Below are positions 43,652-52,776 of a DNA stretch of 64,000 bases, piece after piece. The stretch comes from W589 sp964611805. GTDB taxonomy: Bacteria; Chloroflexota; Dehalococcoidia; Dehalococcoidales; Fen-1064. Positions within the stretch are counted from its first letter, which is position 1, and the number at the start of each line of letters is the position of its first letter. A program made the translations under genes and the position numbers. The DNA is taken from assembly GCA_964611805.1 (NCBI GenBank), contig CAZTBG010000001.1, forward strand, positions 73,377 to 137,376, written 5' to 3'. The notes below the pieces were generated by a model that saw nothing but the letters and a program-made list of their open reading frames with translations, did not search any database and was not told the origin of the DNA.

Positions 43652-44878
43652 CTATCTCGACAGGCTAGGCGTCTGGAGGGTATAGTCGCCGCCGTCACTT
43701 GAGGGGAAGATGTCCCTGAGGCGCAGCGTGCGACCGGTCTGGATGGCGGTAAAGCCGTAGCGGTTGCGGATGCGGTCGATGGCCCGGTTGAGTTGCTCCT
43801 GTCGGTGGTCACGGGATTCCAGCATCGTCAGTTGCTGCCCTGGCTCCACCAGGTTGGACACCCCGATACCGATGAGTCGTACCGGCTGGCTCTCCGTCGC
43901 CAGCGCCCGTCGTAGTAACGTCGCGCCGGTGTTATAGATTACCTGGTCGGTATCGGCAGACTGCGGCAGGGTGTGGCTGCGCGTAATCGTGGTGAAATCG
44001 GCGTATCTCAGCTTGAGGGTGACTGTCTTTGCCTGCTTGCCCCGCCGCCGCAGGTCACTCCCCACCCTTTCCCCGAGGTAGCGCAGGGTGGCTTCCAGCA
44101 TAGTCCTCTCGCGGGTGTCCTTGTCGAAGGTAGTCTCGCGGCTGATTGACTTGGCCTCCGCTGGCGGCGATACCTGCCTGTCGTCAATGCCAGTGGCGGA
44201 CCGGTGTAGCGCCTCACCAAACGCACCAAAATGACTTTTCAGGGCCTCCAGTGGCATCAGAGATAGTTGGGATAAGGTCTTTATCCCCAGGCCCTTCAAT
44301 TTTTGTTCTGTCTTTTTGCCGATTCCCGGCAGCTTCTCTATGGATAGCGGTGCCAGGAAGGCCCGCTCCTCACCAAACGGTACCTCGATGAGTCCGTCCG
44401 GCTTGGAGAGGTCGGAGGCGACCTTGGCGACCACTTTGCAGCTGGCGACGCCGATAGATGCGTTAAGCCGCAGTTCGTCCTTAATACGCTGCTTGATGGT
44501 CAACGCCATCTGGTGAATCGAGCCGTGGAGTGATTCGAAACCGGTCACGTCCAGATAGGCCTCGTCGAGTCCCATCGGCTCGAGGAAGGGGGAGAAATCG
44601 GCCAGGATAGCCATGAACTTCTTCGAGGCGTCACGGTAGCGGGGGAAGCTGCCCTCGATGAAGATGGCCTGGGGGCAGAGACGGACGGCGGTGACCAGGG
44701 GCATGCCGGAGTGTAATCCGAAGGCCCGGGCCTCATAGGAGGCGGCGGCGACCACCCCCCTCCGGTCGGGCCGCCCCCCGACGACCACTGGCTTGCCCAA
44801 TAGTTCGGGGTTCAGTACCTGCTCCACCGAGACAAAGAAGGCGTCGAGGTCGATATGCATGATGGTCCGGCTGGCCAC
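43652..44878 (-). CDS. dinB: DNA polymerase IV (Y family)
   Basis: 408 residues, low-fidelity translesion polymerase. The catalytic aspartate is in HIDLDAFFVSVEQ, the YEARAFGLHSGMP finger residues are present, and the second metal motif reads LDEAYLD, with Gly before it rather than the usual Ser. An HhH motif LPGIGKKTEQKLKGLGI and a C-terminal little-finger domain follow. The extreme C-terminus (about 390-408) lacks an obvious beta-clamp binding motif. Confidence 0.93.
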   Translation of the reverse strand: MASRTIMHIDLDAFFVSVEQVLNPELLGKPVVVGGRPDRRGVVAAASYEARAFGLHSGMPLVTAVRLCPQAIFIEGSFPRYRDASKKFMAILADFSPFLEPMGLDEAYLDVTGFESLHGSIHQMALTIKQRIKDELRLNASIGVASCKVVAKVASDLSKPDGLIEVPFGEERAFLAPLSIEKLPGIGKKTEQKLKGLGIKTLSQLSLMPLEALKSHFGAFGEALHRSATGIDDRQVSPPAEAKSISRETTFDKDTRERTMLEATLRYLGERVGSDLRRRGKQAKTVTLKLRYADFTTITRSHTLPQSADTDQVIYNTGATLLRRALATESQPVRLIGIGVSNLVEPGQQLTMLESRDHRQEQLNRAIDRIRNRYGFTAIQTGRTLRLRDIFPSSDGGDYTLQTPSLSR

Positions 44879-45007
44879 GTATCTTTCTCCTGTGACGTTA
44901 CCAGATATTATAGCACATCCGTACTATTAATGGTTAAATTTCTGCGCCAGCAATAACTTTTTGGTCGCTCCGGCGTTATAGCTTTTAGAAAGGTGGGGGT
45001 GATATTC

Positions 45008-45124
45008 GTGAGGACAGTAATTACTGAGTGCATCAGGGAGATTCTGTTTCGGATAAGGTGGCTCGTCATGTCCGACCGCCAGAGGTACGCCTACCTGTGG
45101 AACCGGACGAAGGAGACGCTATAG
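45008..45124 (+). CDS. 38-residue microprotein candidate
   Basis: A GTG-started frame (GTG 45008) with GGGGGTGAT as ribosome site about seven bases upstream. The protein is an amphipathic helix followed by a basic/aromatic end: RTVITECIREILFRIRW, then SDRQRYAYLWNRTKETL. The sequence has natural-looking composition and a well-placed ribosome site. It lies alone between divergent dinB and convergent comEC. No family recognised. Confidence 0.5.
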   Translation: MRTVITECIREILFRIRWLVMSDRQRYAYLWNRTKETL

Positions 45125-45136
45125 TTTATCGGGTTG

Positions 45137-47536
45137 TTACCTCCCCACCCTCACCCACAGTCTTTCGCCGTCGGTGATGAATTCGATGGTGCCGTTTTCG
45201 TCAGTGCGGTAGATGTTATCCCCACCGATTTCCTCCTCCAGCCTTTCCATAACCTCATCGCTGGGGTGACCGAATGTGTTGTCGGCGCCCACCGATATTA
45301 CTACGATTTGGGGGTCAACGGCGGCGAGGAATCCCTGGCTGGTGGAGGTGCTTGAGCCGTGGTGGCCTGCCTTGAGCACGGTGCTGGACAGGTTGGCGCG
45401 GCATTTCATTAGCTCGGACTCTGCCTCCTCGGTAATATCGGCGGTGAGCAGGAAACTGACCTGACCGGAGCATACACGCAACACAACCCCGATATCATCG
45501 AGGTCAATCTGAGCATTATCCGGTAGCGGATTCGCCGGGTTCAGCACTTCGATGGTTACGCCCTCGATACCCGTGTCGATTTGCTGTCCGGCCTGTGCGA
45601 AGGTGTATTCGATACCCTCTTCCTCAATGAGACGGAACCATTCATCGTAGAGGGGTGACTGATAGTCCAGGTCTGTAAAGAGCACCTGCTTGACGTGGTA
45701 GCGTTGCAGGACGTCGAGGAGACCGGTGAGGTGGTCGGCGTGGGGATGGGTCAGTACCACCAGGTCGATTGTCCTGTCCCAGAAGGGCATTTTCCTGCCC
45801 AGTTCCAGATTCAGTTCCCGGGGGTCGGGGCCGCCGTCTACCAGGATGTCCTGGTGGGCGGGGGTCTGGATGAGGATGGCATCGCCCTGTCCGACATCGA
45901 GGAAGCTGACGTGGAGGTTGTCGTCAGGCATGGTAACAGCGAAGATAGTTGCTAGGGTGGCTGTTACCAGCAGAGGTGGCAGCACCCATTTCTTTGGCAG
46001 ACGTATAAAGAAATTAATAACCGGGGAAATCACGGGAGACAGCCTCGTCCGGTAGCGGTAGAGCCAGATAATCCCTATTCCCGCTATATAATAGACCCAT
46101 ACCAGGCGGGCGTCTATCGTGCCGGTATTAATCGACGACAGGGGAAAGGCAGCCATACCGTTTACCACAGCCAGCATATATGAGGCAAATAGCCAGGAGA
46201 GCCAGCCAAACACGTAGGCGACGGGTAGGGCGATAATCCCCACGACGGCAGTGAGTGCGCCGGTAACGATGATACCGGGTAGCGCCGGTAGTGCCAGAAA
46301 TGTTGCCAGGGGCGCGACCAGTGAGACGATGCCAAAGTAATAGGCAATCAGCGGCCAGACGACAATAATTATGCCCAGGGTTACACAGAAGGTGTCGTTG
46401 ATATAGCCGGCGGTACTGGCGGCGGCATTGCCTTCACCCAGCGTGGCGTTGACCGCTCTCCTGCCCTGCACCTGCAACCACGGAGAAACGAACATCAGGC
46501 CGACCATTGCCAGGAAGCTCAGTTGAAAGGAGGCATCCCACAGGACTTGAGGGCTGATGCCGACCATTACGGCGGCGGCGAAGGTGAGTGCCGTAATGGC
46601 GCTGCGTTGCCTGCCGAGTAGCTCCGCTGCCAGGAACAGGCTCACCATGATTGACGCCCGCAGGACCGGTGGACGCATACCCGTAATCGAGGCATAGAGC
46701 CAGATGGCCACCAATGTCAGCCAGATGTAGATATAGTATTTACGTCCGAAGAGTCTACTGCCGGTAGCGAGCAGAATGCCGGCGACGATACTGAGGTGAA
46801 GTCCGGAGATGGCCAGCAGATGAGCGGTGCCACTAAGAGCAAAGTTGGTCTCCAGTGATGAGGGGATATTGCCGCGCATCCCCAGGACTATCCCCTGGAC
46901 CAGTGCTGCCTGAGGCTCAGGCATGACCTCTGCAATGTTTTCGGACAGCCGGTGTCTTAATGAGTAGAGCCAGGCCAACGGCGGGGACCCCTTTCCTGTG
47001 TCCAGCACCTCTATTTTGGGGTAGAGCATCATCGAGTGGACTCCCTCACGGGCGAGGTAATCGGCATAGTCGAAGTCCTCAAAGCTGACCGGCTCCTTCA
47101 GTTCGCCGCTTGCCAGGAGGACGTCGCCGTAGCTATAGGTCGGGTACGGACGGACATACAGCAGGACGGTTCCAGTTACCTCCCGCCACTCCCCGTCCAC
47201 TTTCACCTCCCAGGCGGAGAAGCGCAGGTGAGTTGTCTTGTCTCCGACCTCAGGGTCGCCGTCTAGTATCCCCTTGATTTCCAGAGCGCCGCGGTCGTTG
47301 TAGAACTGGAGAGAGTCGGCATCGGCTGATGTCGGGTCAGGCTGGAAGTGGAGGATACCGCCACAAAGGATAATGGTACCCAGGGCCATCAGGGTGGCGG
47401 CTTTCCGGTGCCGGCGGAGGAGAAAGGGCAGCGGCAGGGTGACCAGCCCGACGAGGAGAAGTGGTAATGGCAGGTTATAGACTGATCCCAGGAAGATACC
47501 CGCTATCCATGCACAACTGAGGAAAATCAGTGACAC
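45137..47536 (-). CDS. comEC: DNA uptake channel ComEC/Rec2
   Basis: 799 residues. The N-terminal region has two or three membrane helices and an OB-like DUF4131 domain. The Competence membrane domain (about 215-480) starts ALVQGIVLGMRGNIP and contains AISGLHLSIVAGILL. A C-terminal metallo-beta-lactamase domain (about 525-790) has VLTHPHADHLTG (HxHxDH) and AGHHGSSTSTS, typical of the ComEC nuclease-like domain. It moves single-stranded DNA across the membrane during natural transformation. It follows comEA by 15 bases. Confidence 0.94.
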   Translation of the reverse strand: MSLIFLSCAWIAGIFLGSVYNLPLPLLLVGLVTLPLPFLLRRHRKAATLMALGTIILCGGILHFQPDPTSADADSLQFYNDRGALEIKGILDGDPEVGDKTTHLRFSAWEVKVDGEWREVTGTVLLYVRPYPTYSYGDVLLASGELKEPVSFEDFDYADYLAREGVHSMMLYPKIEVLDTGKGSPPLAWLYSLRHRLSENIAEVMPEPQAALVQGIVLGMRGNIPSSLETNFALSGTAHLLAISGLHLSIVAGILLATGSRLFGRKYYIYIWLTLVAIWLYASITGMRPPVLRASIMVSLFLAAELLGRQRSAITALTFAAAVMVGISPQVLWDASFQLSFLAMVGLMFVSPWLQVQGRRAVNATLGEGNAAASTAGYINDTFCVTLGIIIVVWPLIAYYFGIVSLVAPLATFLALPALPGIIVTGALTAVVGIIALPVAYVFGWLSWLFASYMLAVVNGMAAFPLSSINTGTIDARLVWVYYIAGIGIIWLYRYRTRLSPVISPVINFFIRLPKKWVLPPLLVTATLATIFAVTMPDDNLHVSFLDVGQGDAILIQTPAHQDILVDGGPDPRELNLELGRKMPFWDRTIDLVVLTHPHADHLTGLLDVLQRYHVKQVLFTDLDYQSPLYDEWFRLIEEEGIEYTFAQAGQQIDTGIEGVTIEVLNPANPLPDNAQIDLDDIGVVLRVCSGQVSFLLTADITEEAESELMKCRANLSSTVLKAGHHGSSTSTSQGFLAAVDPQIVVISVGADNTFGHPSDEVMERLEEEIGGDNIYRTDENGTIEFITDGERLWVRVGR

Positions 47537-47551
47537 TGTCGCCCGCCTCGG

Positions 47552-48028
47552 TTACTGGTCGGCAACCGTAATCAGGTCCTTGATTTGCTCGTAAGTGGTG
47601 GCGCCGATGCCTTCTACTCTGGTTATTTCGTCGGCACTGCGAAAAGGGCCGTTCTCTTGGCGGTAGTCGACGATTGCCTGTGCTCTTGTCGGGCCTATCC
47701 CGGGCAGGGCATCAAGCAGCCATGCCTCGGCCCGGTTGATGTTAATCTTCTGCGGTCCGTCTTCTGCCCCTGTCTCCAGGATGTAGAGCTCCAGCTTGGT
47801 GAGGACGGCATTGTCGGTGGTGCCGCCGGCGGCTTGAATAAGGGCCCTGATGGAGTCGCTATTGCTGAAAGGGTAGTATCCGGGGTTGGTAACAGCACCA
47901 CCGATGAAGATATTGCCCTGGTTCTCCTCACCCTGAGATAGAGATATTTCTAAGGGAGGACTTGGCTGGCATCTTGCCCAGGCAACCAGGCCACCACCGA
48001 TTGTGACGGCTATCAGCAGGACCATCAC
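47552..48028 (-). CDS. comEA: Competence protein ComEA (helix-hairpin-helix)
   Basis: 158 residues: an N-terminal membrane anchor (VLLIAVTIGGGLVAW), an SLBB-like domain (FIGGAVTNPGYYPFSNSDSI to about residue 85), and two C-terminal HhH motifs (INRAEAWLLDALPGIGPTRA, then RVEGIGATTYEQIKDL). It is the surface DNA receptor that hands DNA to ComEC, encoded right after it. The start is drawn at a GTG-ATG pair; no better start lies upstream. Confidence 0.92.
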   Translation of the reverse strand: MMVLLIAVTIGGGLVAWARCQPSPPLEISLSQGEENQGNIFIGGAVTNPGYYPFSNSDSIRALIQAAGGTTDNAVLTKLELYILETGAEDGPQKININRAEAWLLDALPGIGPTRAQAIVDYRQENGPFRSADEITRVEGIGATTYEQIKDLITVADQ

Positions 48029-48141
48029 CAGCGTTCCGAACCGGTCGAGCTTACTAACCGTGATTTGGAGACCTCCTGCTCTTGGCGGTCTGGTTCGGAG
48101 GACAGGCTGCGGTCAGGTTCTAAAACAGGCAGGTATTAAAT

Positions 48142-48804
48142 TTATTGGCCGCTGAGGGCGGCTCGTAGTGCATCTTCGGACTCGTGGGCCGTAACCGCTA
48201 TTACCTGGTCTTCCGCCTGGAGGATGGTGGCACCGGAGGGGACTATCGGCCTCCGTGCTTTGCGAACAATAAGAGACAGTACGCTCCCTTCCGGTAAAGC
48301 CAGTTCCTTTATGGGTTTACCGATGGTAGGTGCGCCCGGAGGGATTTTCACCTCGACGATTTCCAGCCCCCTATCCCTGATATCGCGCAGATGTATTAGA
48401 GTATGTGTCGGGACCTCTTCTTCGATGCTCTCGAGTATGAGATTGGTGGTGTTGATGGTGACATCGATGCCCAGTTTCTTGAAGATGGACTCGTTCCTTG
48501 GATTTCTGATGCGGGCGACGGTTCGGGGCACGCCGAACATGTGCTTGGCCACCTGGCAAGAGACCAGATTGTCCTCATCATCTCCAGTCACAGCAATCAG
48601 CATGTCGGCCCGGTTGGTTCCAACTGAAGCCAGGGTAGTCGACTCGCAGCCGTCACCACGCACACAGATACTACCCAGTTCGTCGGAGAGCGTTCGGGCA
48701 ACAGTAGCGTTCGTCTCCAGTATCAGGATTTCATGCCCTTCATCAAGTAATGCCCTTGTTAGGTAATAGCCAACCCTGCCGCCGCCAACGACGATGACAT
48801 ACAT
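48142..48804 (-). CDS. TrkA-type K+ uptake regulator, single RCK unit (N+C)
   Basis: 220 residues with one Rossmann TrkA-N domain (VVGGGRVGYYLTRALLDEGH, GDDEDNLVSCQVAKHMF) and one TrkA-C domain (about 135-215). It should bind NAD(H) and/or a nucleotide and gate a Trk channel. It is a half-size TrkA, equivalent to one repeat of the full gene at 51226-52590. Four bases separate it from the 135-residue TrkA-N protein in the same operon. Confidence 0.9.
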   Translation of the reverse strand: MYVIVVGGGRVGYYLTRALLDEGHEILILETNATVARTLSDELGSICVRGDGCESTTLASVGTNRADMLIAVTGDDEDNLVSCQVAKHMFGVPRTVARIRNPRNESIFKKLGIDVTINTTNLILESIEEEVPTHTLIHLRDIRDRGLEIVEVKIPPGAPTIGKPIKELALPEGSVLSLIVRKARRPIVPSGATILQAEDQVIAVTAHESEDALRAALSGQ

Positions 48805-48807
48805 GGC

Positions 48808-49215
48808 TTACTCTCCTTGGGACTCCAATTTCTCTCTGAGTATCTGAGCAAAGAGTGTCGTCGGGCTGATCGCCTCCAGACCCAGCTCCTCGTACATATC
48901 TCGGCGCAGGGGGTCATAAATACGGCAAACCGTTCTGGGTACATTAAAGATGTGTTTGGCTATCTGGCTAGCCATGATATTACGGTTGTCCCCCTGCGTT
49001 AGGGCTACAAAGGCACCTGCCTCCTCGATACCCGCACTCTTAAGCACCTCTTCGTCAATGCCGTTACCTATCAGGGCCGTTCCCTGAAAGTTGGGGGCCA
49101 GCCGCCGAAAGCTGTAGGAATCTATGTCTATAATGGTGACGGTGTGCCCGTCCTGCTCAAGCAAGGAAGCCAAGCGGGCGCCAACCCGCCCGCATCCCAT
49201 GATAACCACTTTCAT
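48808..49215 (-). CDS. TrkA-N domain protein without TrkA-C
   Basis: 135 residues, only a Rossmann TrkA-N domain (VIMGCGRVGARLASLLEQDG; TQGDNRNIMASQIAKHIF). The TrkA-C domain is missing, and the protein ends in a short acidic helix. It overlaps the UspA stop by four bases (ATGA) and lies four bases before the next TrkA gene, so it may form a heteromer with it. The split may have arisen by duplication and loss. Confidence 0.88.
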   Translation of the reverse strand: MKVVIMGCGRVGARLASLLEQDGHTVTIIDIDSYSFRRLAPNFQGTALIGNGIDEEVLKSAGIEEAGAFVALTQGDNRNIMASQIAKHIFNVPRTVCRIYDPLRRDMYEELGLEAISPTTLFAQILREKLESQGE

Positions 49216-49664
49216 TGTGCCGCCTTATCAGGAGTATTATCAGGGGTATATTGATGGTATAGTATAACACGGCAGGGCGCATGTTTCAGCACATGGGGTA
49301 CTACGTCGCCCAGACTAAATTGGCCGAAGCGTCGCTGGTAGGTGGTGCCTATCACAATGAGGTCAGCCTCGCGCTGGATGGCCTCATCAACGATAGCCGG
49401 GGCAGCATCACGTGCTTGCAACAGGTCGGTCTCGACCGCGCAGCTCTCCCCCGCACCGATACTCTCCATACGGTCCAGCACTCTCTCTGCCTTCTCGACT
49501 TCAGCTTCGAGTTCAGTATCCAGCGGGAGAGTGCGGTCTATCGGGATAATGTAGACGGCCATGATTTTGGCCTTGTCTTTTCTGGCTAGCCGGCAGGCCA
49601 GCGTGATTGCCTCTTCATCAGCGGGGGAGCTGCTTACAGGCACCAGAATATTATGGAATTCCAT
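49212..49664 (-). CDS. Universal stress protein (UspA family)
   Basis: 150 residues, alpha/beta nucleotide-binding fold. It opens NILVPVSSSPADEEAITLAC and has a C-terminal LIVIGTTYQRRFGQFSLGDV, where the ATP-binding G-x2-G-x9-G-S motif is only partly matched (G-T-T and S-L-G). It probably binds ATP or a related nucleotide. Cotranscribed with the potassium genes on both sides, suggesting a role in channel regulation. Confidence 0.88.
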   Translation of the reverse strand: MEFHNILVPVSSSPADEEAITLACRLARKDKAKIMAVYIIPIDRTLPLDTELEAEVEKAERVLDRMESIGAGESCAVETDLLQARDAAPAIVDEAIQREADLIVIGTTYQRRFGQFSLGDVVPHVLKHAPCRVILYHQYTPDNTPDKAAQ

Positions 49665-49767
49665 GGACTCCGTTTCCGTTCACTTTGAACAACGAATATT
49701 ATAATCCTGTCAGCGATAAACTACAACAGCACAATTGCTTATTTTTCTGTACCGCACTTTTTCCATG

Positions 49768-51219
49768 CTACCGCCACTTCCAGAAGGAAGGGACAAAGAG
49801 CATCAGCATGGTGAAGAGTTCAAGGCGGCCGACCAGCATACAGGCCATGAGAACACCCTTACCGATAGGATGAATGAATCCGTAGTTGGCCGCTGGCCCT
49901 ACCAGGTTCAGACCAGGTCCCACCGTTCCCATTGTAGCAGCAACTGAAGATATAGCACTAACAGGGTCCAGGCCAACGGCGCACATCGCCAGAAAAGCCG
50001 TGGTCAGAATAGCAATGTAGGCGATGCTCATGCCCACGATGCTCGAGACCACCTTTTCTGATAAAACGGCTCTCCCCACCCTTAAAGGTATGACGGCGCG
50101 AGGGTTAAAGGTCAGCCGGACCTGTCGGGAAGTAAGTTTGGATAGTACCAGCAACCTGATTACCTTTATTCCACCTGCTGTTGAGCCTGCGGAGCCGCCG
50201 ATAACCATCAGGACGACCAGGATGGATCTTGAAAACGCTGGCCACGTGTCGAAGTCAACGTTGCTGAAACCGGTTGTTGTTGCAATAGAGGTAACATTAA
50301 AGATACCTTGCCTCAGCGCGGAACCAATGGGCAGGTCACTGCGCAGTATAAGCTCTAAGGTGACGAATAAAGAGGCGCCAACGAGCAAGGCCATGTACAG
50401 TTTAAACTCGGGGTTCTTAAACAGCTGTCCCGGCTGGCGCTTCCAGAAAAACAGATAGTACAGGCCGAAGTTCACCGCAGCCGCAATCATAAAGAATATT
50501 ACAATGCCCTCGATGAAGACGCTGTTGTATGTACCGATACTTTGATTGGTGGGTGTAAACCCCCCTGTGGCCATAGTGCATAAAGCAACGTTTATGGAGT
50601 CGAATATGCCCATACCAGCCACAATGAGCAGGATAATCTCAATGATGGTAAAACCGAGGTACAGCAGCCATACTGCCTTGGCCGTATCACGGATGCGGGG
50701 TGTTAGCCGTCCCGCCTCTGGCCCAGGCATTTCTGCCTCCACGAGGTGGGCGGCACCAATGCCCACTACGGGAAATAGGGCAACAAAGAGGGTGATTATG
50801 CCCATTCCCCCCAGCCACTGGGTGATGGAGCGCCACAGGAGAATGCTCTCGGGCTGGTCTTCGACAATGTGCAACACTGTGGCACCGGTGGCTGTAAAGC
50901 CGGATACTGATTCAAAAAGGGTGTCCAGATAGTTAGGGAAGGTTCCGGCCAGCGCGAAGGGAATGGTACCGAAGAGAGAGGCCAGTATCCAGCCACCGGC
51001 CACCAGTAAAATTGCTTCCCGCCGGTTCAGCCTGCCCTCGCCGACTGGCGTCAGACGCCAGACCACCAGGCCCATGCCGATGGTTATGGCTGTGGCAATG
51101 GCAAATGCTGCGGAGGCAGACTCTCCCGATACGAGACCCCAGACCAGTGGGAAGAGCATAAAGCAGCCGAGAATGATTATTAGCAGTCCGAGGTAATGGC
51201 AGACAACCTTTATTCTCAT
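49768..51219 (-). CDS. trkH: Trk-type potassium uptake channel subunit
   Basis: 483 residues, membrane pore of the TrkH family with four repeated M1-P-M2 units. The P-loop pieces are VSGFTATGATVL, ATGGFTPTNQ, STTTGFSNVDF-type SIATTTGFSNVDF, and AATMGTVGPGLN (glycines at the filter). GGMGIITLFVALFP and GGSAGSTAGGIKVIRL are further signature blocks. It should associate with the TrkA proteins of the same operon. Only seven bases separate it from trkA. Confidence 0.95.
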   Translation of the reverse strand: MRIKVVCHYLGLLIIILGCFMLFPLVWGLVSGESASAAFAIATAITIGMGLVVWRLTPVGEGRLNRREAILLVAGGWILASLFGTIPFALAGTFPNYLDTLFESVSGFTATGATVLHIVEDQPESILLWRSITQWLGGMGIITLFVALFPVVGIGAAHLVEAEMPGPEAGRLTPRIRDTAKAVWLLYLGFTIIEIILLIVAGMGIFDSINVALCTMATGGFTPTNQSIGTYNSVFIEGIVIFFMIAAAVNFGLYYLFFWKRQPGQLFKNPEFKLYMALLVGASLFVTLELILRSDLPIGSALRQGIFNVTSIATTTGFSNVDFDTWPAFSRSILVVLMVIGGSAGSTAGGIKVIRLLVLSKLTSRQVRLTFNPRAVIPLRVGRAVLSEKVVSSIVGMSIAYIAILTTAFLAMCAVGLDPVSAISSVAATMGTVGPGLNLVGPAANYGFIHPIGKGVLMACMLVGRLELFTMLMLFVPSFWKWR

Positions 51220-51225
51220 CTACTT

Positions 51226-52590
51226 TTACTTAAAAAGTCGCTCCACAGCCGGGATAGCTGACAGAGACGAGACGATGATGACGTGGTCGCCGGGGTGAAT
51301 CACGCTGTTATTCGGGGGAATTATTACCGTGTCATCACGGGCGATTGCGCCAGCGACTACTCCTTTTGGCAGGCCAGCCTCGGCAATGCTTCGCTGCGCG
51401 ATGTTGGCGGTGGTACTGGTAACAAACTCGATTGCCTGAACGTCCTTACCTCCAATAAATGGTGCCGAGATAGCACCACCGTGGAGAACGAAGTGGGTAA
51501 CTCTGCTCGCGACCTGTAATAAAGATGACACGGCGACATCCACACCAATCGCCTCCGCCAGGGGGACGTAACCTGGCTTGTTGACGGTGATTATAGTGCG
51601 GGATACCCCCAGGTTCTTGGCGAGCAGGCTACAGAGGATGTTGAGCTCATCACTGTCAGTGGTGGCGATAAAGGCGTCAGCCGCTGGTACACCCTGCTCA
51701 ATAAGGAAGTCGGGGTCGGTGGCGTCACCCTGGAGCACCGTCGCCCGCTCCAGCCTGGCAGCAATTTCCTGGCAGCGGTCGGTGCTCTCATCAATCACCT
51801 TAATGGTAAGGCCGTGCTTCTCTAGGCCCTCGGCAACCAGAAAGCCGATGCGTCCTGCACCAAAGATAACAACGTTCCTTACCGGGTGTTGAGGTGGGGC
51901 AAACATTTCGTGAAATTCGTCCATGGAGTCCCGGTGCGCCACCAGGTAAACGTGGTCACCATTTTGAATGACTTCATCAGAGGCGGGCACGAACGTTTTT
52001 CCAGAACGGGAAATGGCAGCAACAACGCACGGTTGCGGGAAGGTAATGGCGTCTAATGGTCTGTCAACCAGCACCCCCTGGTCTACCCTGAACTCCCTTA
52101 TCTGGACCCGACCATCAGCAAAGCTTTCTCCGGGCGTCGGATAGAGGCTTGACAGCATCCCCATAATTGCGTCGGCCACCTCCACCTCGGGGTTAATTAT
52201 CAGGTTTATCCCCAGTGTTTTCGGTCTGATGACCTTGCGCGCCGCTGAAGGTGATTTGGCGGCGGTGATGAAGTACCCTGAATAGTCAGGATTGCGGACC
52301 CTGGCAGCCGTCATCACTGCCCCTAGCTCCTTGGCAAGGAAGCAAATGAGCATGTTGGTCTCGTCGTTGTTGGTGACGGCAATGATTAGGTTGGCACGGT
52401 TGACTTCGGCCTCTCGGAGGATTCTGGGAGTTGCGGCGTTCCCCACTATCGTCTTGACATCGAGCTGACGGCGAACACCCTCCACCACGTCCTCGGAGGG
52501 CTCGATTACGGTTACCTCGTGATTTGCTTCCGCCAGCAGGGAAGCGACATGGAATCCGACAGTCCCCGCACCAGCGACAATAATATACAT
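51226..52590 (-). CDS. trkA: Trk potassium uptake regulator TrkA (two RCK repeats)
   Basis: 454 residues with two complete TrkA-N/TrkA-C repeats. Repeat 1 begins IIVAGAGTVGFHVASLLAEANHE; repeat 2 begins near residue 232 with VVIFGAGRIGFLVAEGLEKH. Each has an NAD-binding G-x-G-x-x-G loop. It forms the cytoplasmic ring that gates TrkH. It is the first clear gene of the potassium operon; a possible 56-residue frame lies 15 bases upstream. Confidence 0.95.
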   Translation of the reverse strand: MYIIVAGAGTVGFHVASLLAEANHEVTVIEPSEDVVEGVRRQLDVKTIVGNAATPRILREAEVNRANLIIAVTNNDETNMLICFLAKELGAVMTAARVRNPDYSGYFITAAKSPSAARKVIRPKTLGINLIINPEVEVADAIMGMLSSLYPTPGESFADGRVQIREFRVDQGVLVDRPLDAITFPQPCVVAAISRSGKTFVPASDEVIQNGDHVYLVAHRDSMDEFHEMFAPPQHPVRNVVIFGAGRIGFLVAEGLEKHGLTIKVIDESTDRCQEIAARLERATVLQGDATDPDFLIEQGVPAADAFIATTDSDELNILCSLLAKNLGVSRTIITVNKPGYVPLAEAIGVDVAVSSLLQVASRVTHFVLHGGAISAPFIGGKDVQAIEFVTSTTANIAQRSIAEAGLPKGVVAGAIARDDTVIIPPNNSVIHPGDHVIIVSSLSAIPAVERLFK

Positions 52591-52605
52591 CTAGCTCATT
52601 TGAGG

Positions 52606-52776
52606 CTATTCACGTATTTTACCTCTGATACCTCTGAATAGCCTTAGAATACTTCGAGCGAAATTGCGCAGCAGCTTTCTCGACCTTTTTCGCCTGCGAA
52701 GTACCTGGTCACCCTGCTTACTCGTTGGCACCGGCTCGAAGGTGTCTTTCTTTGCCTTTGCTGTTATTCCGTACAT
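52606..52776 (-). CDS. Basic 56-residue peptide candidate upstream of trkA
   Basis: ATG-started frame ending 15 bases before trkA. The first half is soluble (YGITAKAKKDTFEPVP), the second very basic (LRRRKRSRKLLRNFARSILR). About 18 of 56 residues are Arg or Lys. The ribosome site is weak (AGAAAG). The arrangement suggests a leader in the potassium operon, but it could be chance. No family recognised. Confidence 0.35.
   Translation of the reverse strand: MYGITAKAKKDTFEPVPTSKQGDQVLRRRKRSRKLLRNFARSILRLFRGIRGKIRE

Noticed and set aside
49665..49767. Cyclic-di-AMP type riboswitch in the potassium operon
   Set aside because: I cannot draw its conserved stems in this gap or upstream of trkA.
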